Made by a program: the position numbers and the translations under genes
The notes under the pieces: generated by a model
Databases searched by the model: none
The model's input: only the letters and a program-made list of their open reading frames with translations
Told to the model about the DNA's origin: nothing
From: Owenia fusiformis
Taxonomy: Eukaryota > Annelida > Polychaeta > Sabellida > Oweniidae
Direction: 5' to 3'
Length of the DNA: 64,000 bases
NCBI GenBank assembly: GCA_903813345.2
Contig: CAIIXF020000008.1
Span: 16,040,822 to 16,104,821 of the forward strand
Shown: positions 36,306 to 47,300 of the stretch, piece by piece
Layout of the letters: every line of letters begins with the position of its first letter
Position numbering within the stretch: position 1 is the stretch's first letter

Positions 36306-38319
36306 TGTGGGAAATTTAGGAATTCCCCACTTTATGTTATTTTAATTAAATTGTAATAATCTTTAATAAATTTAAAAGTTAATTGTTACATGTCATTAAC
36401 AATTTAAGAGGGACTCTCCCGGGAGTTTTTAATTACACTGGACCGAAAGGTAAAGGGTATTTCCCCTAAAATTGGTCACGTGGGATCCCTGATTTAGAAT
36501 AGTTGAACCTGGGGCTAGAAAAAGAAGAAGCGTGAGGAAGATGGCGGCCATTTAGCTTTGGATTGATGCTGAAACTTGTGGAGATAGCGTAGGAGATAAG
36601 TGTAATCTGTCATTAAGGATAGTGACATTTATTCGAGAAGTATTTTGTGCTGTTGTTGAGGCAGTTTAATCTACACGGAAGTAGGTTTATTGGACGTTTT
36701 GGAGAGGGAAAAGCGGGAGAGAATCAGGGCCATGTGTGGTGTGACTACCTGTTGATGACCTGAAGTTGGGAGTAAGGTATCTAGAAGCAGGAAGACGCAT
36801 GTGGTAAGGTTACCTTTTTCTATGGCTCGTATTCCATAGCTTCAAATTTTGTTGAGGATAATGATGTGCTGATCATCTATTATTTTGAGAAACAGTGAAT
36901 TATATATAAGACTTTATTAAAGTTGCATTTATGTGCGTTGTATTTCCAAGCTAAATATTTCCATCTGGCTGCCAGTGTTGTCTTCCAAGTGTTTGATATC
37001 TAAGCCTGTGAATTTGATTCTCAGTTGCGGCATCTAAAAGTGAGCTGGAAGTAACTGTCACTTCCTGCGGAACTACCAGAGAGTGACTGGGAATAATTGT
37101 TGTTTAGTGTTGAGCAGAACCTGATTTATACAGTATTTCCATGCTTATATCAGTTTGAGATCTCAAATAACCTTTCTATAGTTGTGCTTTTAGTGTTTTC
37201 CTACTTTTGCTAATAAAAAGGGGAATCTATATCTCTTTAATAAATTAATTCATCATCCTTTAGCTTATCTTAACAAATACTCATTATTTCATTCTCTCAG
37301 CGCTTCTCTTGTACCATTGAAGAGCCAAAGATATTTGTGAAGTAAATTGATCTTTTGCCTTTGCTCCTCATGTGAATTATCAGGGAGTAATATAGATTGT
37401 GCATTTCTCATTAGAATTACTCATCTCCAGCATTGTTTCACTCTTATGGTAAGAGCTAATTTATCCAGGTTTACTCATTGGGCTTACAGAATCTACCAGT
37501 GAGCTGAGAGTAATTATTACTCTCCGCGGAACTAACAGAGAGTAAGCCAGGAGTAATCTGAGAGTGGAAAGAGTAATTTGAAGAGCAGTTGGGAGTAACT
37601 TGTGAGTAGAGTGAGCCCGGAGTAAGCTGGGAGCAGAAGGAGTAAGGAGTGATCGTAGGAGTAATTAAGGAGTAATCTGATCCTTGGAGCAATTAAGGAG
37701 TTACCTGGGACTAGGAGTAATTGGGAGCGTAATCAAGGAGTAATTTGAGAGCAGGAGGAGTAAATTGACAGTAATCATATTAGCAGAGGAGGAGCAACTT
37801 GAGGAAACCAAGAGTGAATTGGAGTAAGCTGAAGAATAGCCAGGAGTATTATTAATTTTGATGTGAGGAGTAACCCAGCAGACTAACTTTGTTTCTGAGG
37901 AGTAACCAGAGTAACAATCCTAGAGGAGACGAAGCATCTTAGTGTATATAATTTTCTGGACATTGTGATTAATGTTGGTTTAGGTGTAATTTGGGGATGA
38001 CAGACATTTGAACATTCATTGTGCCAGAGCATTTGAGTAATGATAAGGACTTTGAAATTACTCTTTGAGAATAGGAGAATAAATAGACAGTAGACATACA
38101 GTATTTTGAGTAGATTGCTATTTTATTGTAAATTTTATTGTAATTGTACAAATATATGTGTTTTTGTTGCCATTAATTCTTGTCGAGTATGCTCTCTTAA
38201 GCCGCAGTACCACCAAACCAGGTCTGCGCCCACGTAGATAATCTGTGAGAATCCCATAATAAAAATAATTGTTCGTGACTTGACCTCCCCACACTACCAC
38301 ATTTTGGCCAGGTCCGACA
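36306..38319 (+). repeat. 3' LTR
   Basis: Same length as the 5' LTR and nearly identical; differences seen include TAAGGTATC for TGAGGTATC, AAATTTTGTT for AAATGATGTT, and CTTTGTTTC for CTTTTTTTC. Its last base is 41 bp before the splice acceptor of the GDPGP1 first coding exon. Confidence 0.95.
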
Positions 38320-38368
38320 GTATGTAAGTGTACAGGAATCAATATCTGTTTTACTTTCAGACTAAATC

Positions 38369-41300
38369 ATGACTGAGGAAGAAGAGGTGAATCAATTTCA
38401 ATATAGTAATGAGGACTTTAATCAATCCATTCCTTCGTGGGATGTGGAAAATGCAGAGTGCAGTCAGGTTGGTTACAGAAAAATCAGACACATATATTTT
38501 ATCATAGGCCAAGGAACATGTATAAGATAATATGAGTCCCTGAGAAAAAATCTTTCTACTTAGGACTCTTGAGACTCCGATTGGACAAATTAATTATACA
38601 TTTTCCTTATGTATTTTATTTACGTAAAGGCTAGAGTACCGACAATTGTCGGTACTCTAGACTCTGATGTGGTGGCACGCTAGAGGACCGACAAATAAAT
38701 TGTCGGTACGGGAGATATGCTGTGTTTACACGCTAGAGGACCGACAAATATTGATTTCGAATTTTCTGGCGCATGCGCAATGCGCGGGGGGATATTTCAG
38801 ATATCATACGGATATTTTGGGAACAAGTGCAAAACCCGGGGAGAGGTTCCATATCCATCCGCCAAAAGGTATGACCCCTATATAGTCCATTTAAAAACCC
38901 GTGGTATCGTTCTAAATAACCCATAGTTGGCTTCTAGGGTACCTAGTACAGGGCTGTCAACTTGGGACCACCTAATATGAGTGACTTACAAATGTTGGAC
39001 ACCGAAGTCCAAATCTGAACACTTTTGTCCAAATTTTGAACACCTTTGGCCAACTTTTAAACACCTTTGGCCAAAGTTTGAGCACCTTTGCTAAACTTTT
39101 ATAACCTCAAATTTTTCGCGCTCGCTACGCTCGCGATGTCGTCAACGGGGGGGGGGGGGTAGGTACGAAAATTTCCAATGAACATGCGTGACATATACGG
39201 GATTCGCGTGACAAATCCGAACAAATTGCGTTCGTTTTTTTCCGACGTTCGTATTTTTACCGTATCATAAACATATTTGGAAAAATTTTTTACAGAAACA
39301 TATTTGCGTGACAATTACCAGGTAAAATGCGTATTTGCGTGACATTTTGTGTCACGCAAAAAAAACTGGCGTGACTTCAAATTCTTCAGCAAATGCGTGA
39401 CAAATACGCAAATTGCGGGACAGTTGACAGGCCTGCTAGTATGCCACTATTTGGTATCAAAATAAAGAGGAGTTCAACTTTCATTTGAATTACGAAAATA
39501 GCGATGTAGGTCAAAATAGTTCCGAACGTGAGCATGTTTACTACGCGTTTGCCCGTCATATCAGAATTGAGGAAGTGGTAGCAAACGCGAGTTACAATAA
39601 ACGGACGCTGATATCTCAAAAAGTAACCTGACTCCCTATAATTTGATGTAGGTCAATCGAACCCCTATATGGACAGGTGCATTTTGATATATAACACTAT
39701 GGGGGGTAAGCGTTTCATAGTTGGTCACGAACGCCATATATGCAAAGTATTGTTATGAATTTTCGAATTTGGTGTTGGATTACGGTACTCATACCTTATA
39801 GCACAATTTTTGATGGAAGTTGCATTTGGCTCCCTTAGTTAATGTCCACGATTCCATCTCGCATGAGAGAGCTATCAAACGCAAAGTAAACAGTGATATA
39901 TTCCAAATGAGATATTTCTCCTGTGCCATGGCGTAGTAAGGGTAGAGAGCGACGGGGTCGAAAGCATCCCCTCCCCTAACTGTATATATCGACCCATTAG
40001 ATAGAACAAGAAAAGAGCTTTAAAATGTTTTTTAATTGAAGCTTGTAGGACAATTTTGATGGAAGTTGAATCAATTTTTGTCGAAATAAATTATGGCTCA
40101 CTACAAGTTAATGCCTGTACGATTCCATACTGCAAAAGAAGCACTACCCCCCCCCCCCCTCAAAAGAAAAAATGTAGGTCTTGCCGGGATTCGAACTCGG
40201 GACCGAGTGTGTTCGAGTTCTTCTCGCTAACCACTAGGCTACCAGTGATGAGGTTATTCTAAAAGTAAAAGTAATGGATTTATTTATGAAATTGTCGGCT
40301 CTCTAGCAAAAACACGTAGCAGCCACTTGCGTACCGACAATTGTCGGTTCTCTATCTGGCACTACTAGTTGACGATAGAGTGCCGACAATTGTCGGTACC
40401 CCAGCAAATACCCCTGGACAGTCTCCAGTACCGACAATTGTCGGTCCTGGAGCCACTCCGTTTTATTTAAGGTTTTCAACTGATGAATTCACTTCATTTC
40501 TTAAATTTCAATGCACTAATTAAATAAAACTCTGGTAGTCCATGAAGGTGAACTGACCCCAATTATAATGTTTAAACTCAATTCAGCATTAATAAATTAC
40601 AAATTTCCTCAAAACGATTTACACTATGAGGATGATTTTATATATACATACATGTACATGTATAACACAGGGTTTCTTCAATATTTCAGTTTGACACAGT
40701 GCTTAGAAATGGTTGGGACAAGGCAATGAAAGATGGACGCTTTAGGTACAATTTAGACCATGTAAAAAGCAAGGTTTTACCAGGCGAAAAGAAGTTATTG
40801 GTTCAGGTAAGATTGATTTTTATAAAGCACATGTTTTCATTGTAACCCAAAAGAATATCACCAATAATCTTTTTAGTTTTTATGACTAAAGTTTACATAC
40901 TTTACAGCTCCTGTATTTCTTTCTCTGCATTAAATATAATCATCAATCGTAAAAAAAATTATTTTAAATACACAATTTATTGTTTCACGTTCATTAGAAT
41001 TCATTTTTATTAGAATAAATGTTAATCTATATTATTCCAAGCCTATCATGCAATGAATTTTTTATTTGATTTTTGATTTTTCAGTTGAATACAAAAAGAG
41101 CAACAGAAAGACGGAGGCCTCAAGCTATAATGGGACTTAAACAGGAATTTAATCCGGACAATTTTAATTTTAATAAAGCTAAAAAAGGAGAAATATTAAT
41201 GGAATTAATATGTAAAAATAGCAATTCTGAAGGAAGTCCTTGTAAAAAGGTAAACCTAAATTAAACTTCATTTATATTTTTTCATAGTTTATGTTTTTAT

Positions 41301-44300
41301 GTCACCACCCCCTTGGTGACATATTGTTGTAGTCTATTACTTTTTGGATCATATTGGTGTTGGTGTGGAGTTGGTGTTTTGCATTCAGCAGTTGGTGTTT
41401 GGCAGTCAGCATTTGGTGTTCGGCAGTCAGTGTCTGTAACAAATGGCAGGTGGTGGCATTTTGCATGTCAATGTCTTGTCTATTCAATACAATGAAACTT
41501 CACAAAGGGCGACATTAGAAAAACAAAAATATTGACCAATATGAAAAACTATGTCATAGCTGAGCTACTTTAATGTTGTGTAATGTTATCAAAAGCTAGG
41601 CCATGCCAATTTTTATTGGGAAGAAATGGTACCAACTGACCTATTTGGCTTAAGATTTGCTTCACCTATTTAAATCTTGTTTGTTTTCAATCTACAAAAT
41701 ATTAAAGAACTGACTGTGTATTGATTCATACATTGAATTTATACCTAATTTATAGTGACACTTTGGGTGACAGATCCTCGCCTTGTTTTCAATCTACAAA
41801 ATATTTAAGAACTAACTGTTTATGTATTTGTTTATCTTCTAGCAGAAGAAAGGCAGGAACCTGATTCTCATTAACGTTAGTCCTCTAGAATATGGTAATG
41901 TTTTATTGGTCCCTGACATGGAGGCTTGCCAGCCACAGATAATGACAGTGAAGGGAATGGAGATGGCACTGGAGGTGATGCTATTGAGTGCCCATAGGTA
42001 AGAAGAACAAATGCTTTTTTGGGCAACATATTTGGTTACTTAAAAGTACATGTACAGTTGCTACACATAATTTTATTTAAAGAAAGACTTGAAGTTTCTT
42101 CAAGGCACTGATTTAAAATATTGATATTTTGAATGGATTTGAGAAGAAAACAATCCAGAAAACAAGGCAGATTAAACAATCCTTTGGCATACCTGCCAAC
42201 CTACCGTATTTTTACGGGAATCTACCGTAAATTTTTCGTTTTTCCGTAAAAAAATGACAAACTACCGTAAGAAAATGCCATTTTTTTCCCGTAAAAACGC
42301 CCGTAAAAAAATCTACCGTATTTTTTCCGAAATCTACCGTAAATTTTTTTTTAAAAAACTCGTTTTTTCCATGAGAACGGCCGTAAATTCTACCGTAAAT
42401 TTTTGAAAATCTACCGTAAATTTTTGAAAATCTACCGTATTTCTGCTAAAATCAACAGTATTTTTGTTCAAACTACCGTAAAATCTCCCATTTTTGTTTG
42501 GAAATGCTTAAAATTGAAGTCTTTCTGTACTGTCCCTGTATAATAACCTTTACCAAACCGAATATAAGGTATCGGCAGGATATTGAATCGATTCAAAATT
42601 CTAAATCACATTCCCCGTCCGGGAAAGTCCATGAAGTTCGTAAACAGACCGCAGAACGTTGTAGCTACGTTCATTCAGTTCGCACACAGTTTAAAACCGA
42701 TTCGGCAACGTTTTGCAGAACGCAGAGACAACTGATTCTGGTGTGATAGCTATTTTTGTTAATTCGTTCATAAGCAGTTTTTAATACGTTCATCTCGTCT
42801 TTATTCCGTCTGCAGTACGTTGGTATCAAGTTTAGACAAGGGAAAGATCAATACCCGGTGATTTCAGCGGGAAGTGGCGTTTCGTTCAGTGGATGAGCTG
42901 CGCGCGCACGCATAAATGTGATTATCCAATATAATTAGGGGAGGGCTATTTGAAGTAGTTTTTGGTCTCAGGCGCGACCCAGGGCTGTTGTCTTAAGGAC
43001 ATTTCGTTGAAAATGAGGCATTCGGCTGATAATTGGTAAGAGTTTGCGATCTTATAATGTATAACTGTTACTCAGACACATATTTTGACATGATTCTGTT
43101 GGAAATAAGCTTTGAACCGAGAGATATTCACGATTGATATGCACATTTTTGATTGTGCCATTGCTTTTCTATTGCACAATCCATGTATTGATAGCAGAAA
43201 CATTAATAATGCAGATTGGTTTACCTTCAATACATGGCAGACACTACATATCGGTCTATTAATACCAGTTTGTGCCTTAAATAGTTTTATATTTCCATCC
43301 ACGGCCTGGAGCCTGGGTGTGTTTGTCTCTTATGTGTATGCTTGTGCATGGACTTCTAATCACTAGCAGAATTTAACATGATGCAAACTCGACATTATAA
43401 CTCATGCTGTAACATTTTGACTTCGCTGGAAAACAATAGGAATTATTTTTCTTGCCAATCAATCATGAATCACAATCAAAATTTCAGAATGATCAATCAG
43501 GCAATGGTCCAAATCAAGTTATAACATTATATGATATTCAGCAAGAAGTCCGGTAGAAATACAGAATATTTAAACATCAAAGCTGAAATTTAAAAGCTAA
43601 TCTGTCAATTTTCTGTCTGCAAAAGAGCATTATTACATTTGACACAATAACAGACTGAGGCTTTGAAATCTAGGATTCCCCAGGAAAATATGACGTCATA
43701 CTAATTAGCATAAGGATTTCCCTATTGGTATGGGTCGAGCCTTGTTCGAAAACACAATCCATAAATACATGCTAATTTCTAACTGAGATAGGAAGTGTAT
43801 AACGTGTTTATCGATTTTGTTTAAAGATTTAATCAATTATCAAATTGTTTAAGTGGATAAAGTGGTCACACTTGCTTCAATTCATAGCGAAATCGACGGA
43901 TAGAAACTGACCGAATTCCCGATATCCTACCCCGTATTACTGTAGGCTATAAGCACAGTGACCTACAGAGGGCGCTATCACAAACAAGTACTGCACGAAC
44001 CGATAAATTCCCGGGTATTGTAACGCCCTTGGTTTAGATGGGGTTAAATTGTGCGTTCGTCTGGTCTACACAACGTAACCAAGCAGTTCAATTACGTCCT
44101 TAATCAGTTTAAACCAGTTGACAATTAGTTGTACCTCGTTCTCAATACGTCCTAATATGTTACTGAATTATCCACCAAATTTCCATGCGGTTGAACTCGT
44201 TCTAAAATAGTAAACATAGTGTCCCTAATCCGTGCAGAACGCATTTATTTTTTTCGGTCGAGTTGGGTCTGTCTACGAACAGAATGAACGAGCTACAAAC

Positions 44301-47300
44301 GGACTAGATTGGGGTACTCACGGCTGCAATTTACGCCTGACTACACAACGTCGTAATACGTCCCTAGTAGCTTTGAAGTACGACACTTCCGTTCGTAGTG
44401 TGTCCCCAGTGCGCCCAGGTCGTCTTAAGTACGTTATCACTCGTGCTGATTGCAGAACGTGACGATCACCAGAAAATTTTGAGCATTCTCTAAGTTCTGG
44501 AGGACCTACATGTACTCGTTCAAGTAGTTTCATGAAGTTTGTAACAGATCCCAAACGGTTCTTAGTGGGTTCTTAGTACGTCAAATCCGTTCGTGCACAG
44601 TTTAAGCCCGTTTTCGAGAACGTAGTGAGAACTAGTTTGGTGTGATAACAGGGTTAACATACTGTTTTATTCATTAGTTTTTTAGAAATCTACCGCAAAA
44701 ACTACCGCATTTTTTCAAAATCTAACGCAAAACTACTGCATTTTTTCAATTTTTTCCGCAAAACTAGTTTTTTTAAAATCTACCGCAAAAACAACCGCAT
44801 TTTTTCAAAATCTACCGTAAAAGTACGCATCTTTTGCATATCTTCCGCAAAAGTACCCGTTTTTCAAAAAATTACCGTAAAAACTACCGCATTTTTCGAA
44901 ATCTACCGTAAAACTACAGCATTTTTTCAAAATCTTCCACAAAACTACCGGTTTTTAAAAAACCACCGTAAAAACTACCGCATTTTTTCAAAATCTACCG
45001 TAAAACTACCGCATTTTTTCAGAATCTTCCGCAAAACTACCGATTTTTCAAAAAACTACCGTAAAAACTACCGTATTTTTAAAAATCTACCGTAAAACTA
45101 CAGCATTTTTTCTAAATCCTCTGTAAAACTACCGCTTTTTTAAAATTTCTACCGCAAAATTACACTTTTTCCAAAAATCTACCCCAAACCTCTGAAACTA
45201 CAGTATTTTTTAAAAATCTACCGCAAAAACTACCGTTTTTTTTAAAAATTTCCCGCAAAAACAACTGTATTTTCTAAATCTACCGCAAAAACTACCGTTT
45301 TTTTTTACAAATCTACCGCAAAAACTACCGGATTTTTGTTGAAAAATACCGTAAAATCTACCGCATTTTGAAAAAATCTACCGCAAAAATACAGCAATTT
45401 TAAAAAAATCTACCGCAAAATTTTGGTCTTAGGTTGGCAGGTATGCTTTGGTCTTGCATGTACCATACCCTTGCATATCCTCGTATCAGGCTTTAGTTTA
45501 GGATGTAATTCTGTATGTAACACATTGATTCAAATCTAATGACCTATTTTATTTTCTATATAGTATACAATGAAAACTGGGTGCTTGTCACATAAAATCC
45601 ATTTGGTTGTCCCCAGTTGAAAATTCAGACAGTAGTAATTTTGTAGTTATAATTTTTATTTAAATAATTTAATTTACCTAACAAAGTTTTACTTTGATTG
45701 TTATAGAGGTTTTAGGATGGGGTTCAACAGTCTCTGTGGTTTTGCCTCAGTGAATCACCTTCATTTCCATGCTTGGTATGCTGATCATAAACTTTACACT
45801 GAGACTGAGGTAGGTATTATAGTTTATAACTATAAATCCAAATTTTCAACTACCACAACTATTTAGGTAATGTAAAAAGCGAGTTTCATAAACAAAAGAT
45901 ATTAAATTTGTAGACAGGTATGTTTATTTTGTATGATTGATGTTAATGTATAATTGTAAAGGAAAATAAATGTTATTTAACAAAAGAAAAAAAGTTTATA
46001 ACTGCACTGTGTTTCATGTTAATGATAAGTGCTTTCATGGTGCATATTCTATATGTGTCATATCCATGAAAGAAAAACCTGTCATTTATCCGTTGTCCCA
46101 AAATTGGTGATTTTGATGAAAAAAAATTCACATTTCGATATTAGACACTTTGCTAAATGGATAGACAGTTTACAGTAGACAGTGTGATCACATGGTTTAT
46201 ATTATGAAAGTATTGAAATATTTAGAATACGTGTACTTGGTATTGGGACATATGTAATAGAACTTATGCTTATATCACTTCTAGAAAGTGTCCCACGTAC
46301 ATGGTTTGTGTTATGAACTGGAGGGATCTTGGACCAGAGGATTTGTTTTCCAATTAGAAGGATCAACAATCAATGAAGTAGCTAGGTATAATTTTTACTC
46401 TTGTTAAGTCTGAGATTGTATGTAATGCTAAACAAAGACCATACAAACTATAAGTGTATAAGTACATGTACTGTCTGATCATTTTTATATGTTCATGGCA
46501 TAAGTGTGTCAAATTTCTTTGATTGAATTAATTTACCCATTTACCCATAATTGAGATGTGCCTTTATCCTCTACATTTGTACTTCAATTTATTAGAGGTT
46601 CTTGAACTAGTTTGTCTAGCTCCTTATAATTTTCTGAGTATGATTCTAATATATCACACTATATATTAGTCTAGCCATAAGCCTCTGTGACCTCCCTTGG
46701 CCCCCTCCCCCTCTACTTGACTAAACATGTTCTCACACAGTGCAAGGTCTTGTAGCTAGACTCACAATATATCAATAAACACATTTGAATATCAAAATAA
46801 TCTTTGTAGGTCTGTTCATGCATTGACATCATGTTTCCAAGACAACGACACTGCCCACAATCTGTTCATGACAAGAGGACAATCATTCCAGGATGCCAGC
46901 AAATGCACTGTGAGAACATATCTCTGGCCCAGGAGAAATGTTTTTGGTAAGAATTTACAGCATAAACTGTTATATGTTAAACTCACATAGTATCTTACAA
47001 AACTAGTCATTTAAAAAGCAAGCCATTTGTTTCTAAAATCAAGGTATTTCTAGATATATTTTTCTGTCTTATGTCCAGATATTTTATTATCTAGAACAAA
47101 AACCTTTAATCAGTGATCCTAGAGATTAGATATAAACTGGAAAACTGGAAAAACTCTTTGAACCATCTTTGTATGAAATTCTGGTTTCAAATTATTAATA
47201 TTCTGTTCAAAATAATACATGGATGAAATGCATGTCATTATGCAGTATATGTACATTAGGAGTAGTACTGAATATTGTTAGCTTTGAAAATATTCCATAT

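Larger units (their letters stand above)
30019..38323 (+). mobile_element. Complete LTR retrotransposon (Gag-protease only), Ty3-like
   Basis: Two 2,014-bp LTRs (30023-32036 and 36306-38319) beginning TGTGGGAAATTTAGG and ending GTCCGACA flank a 4,269-bp interior. GTAT at 30019-30022 and 38320-38323 is a 4-bp target duplication. A primer-binding site follows the 5' LTR and a purine-rich tract precedes the 3' LTR. By eye the LTRs differ at only about nine positions (about 0.5%), so insertion is recent. The interior carries a Gag-like region, two zinc knuckles and an aspartic protease, but no reverse transcriptase, RNase H or integrase: a non-autonomous element that must borrow a partner's enzymes. 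It sits upstream of the first coding exon of GDPGP1, in the same orientation. Confidence 0.93.
38631..40452. mobile_element. Palindrome-bounded element or cluster (ACCGACAATTGTCGGT)
   Basis: The left edge is a perfect 30-bp palindrome, 38631-38660, with core ACCGACAATTGTCGGT. ACGCTAGAGGACCGACAA half-copies follow near 38678-38755. At the right the 16-bp core recurs at 40333-40348 and 40430-40445 and a 14-bp version at 40383-40396; the last is embedded in CTCCAG...CTGGAG, nearly a second 30-bp palindrome. Between lie a 487-bp TIR element and a SINE. It could be one non-autonomous transposon with palindromic subterminal repeats, or independent insertions of a short palindromic unit. No coding frame. 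Confidence 0.55.
42188..45445. mobile_element. 3.26-kb TIR element in GDPGP1 intron 4, 6-bp target duplication
   Basis: Ends CATACCTGCCAACCTA and its exact inverse TAGGTTGGCAGGTATG (16 bp), flanked by CTTTGG at 42182-42187 and 45446-45451. Both subterminal zones are CTACCGTAAAAA / CTACCGCAAAAACTACCGC arrays in the same orientation. The 2.2-kb centre is less AT-rich and full of CGTTC/GTACGTTC words. No transposase frame seen. Its ends resemble those of the 38949-39435 element. Confidence 0.85.

Noticed and set aside
30023-38319. Envelope gene or full retrovirus
   Set aside because: No envelope-like, reverse transcriptase or integrase motif in any frame of the interior.
40172-40246. Possible tRNA gene on the minus strand
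   Set aside because: A and B boxes are present but the acceptor stem does not pair, fitting a SINE better.
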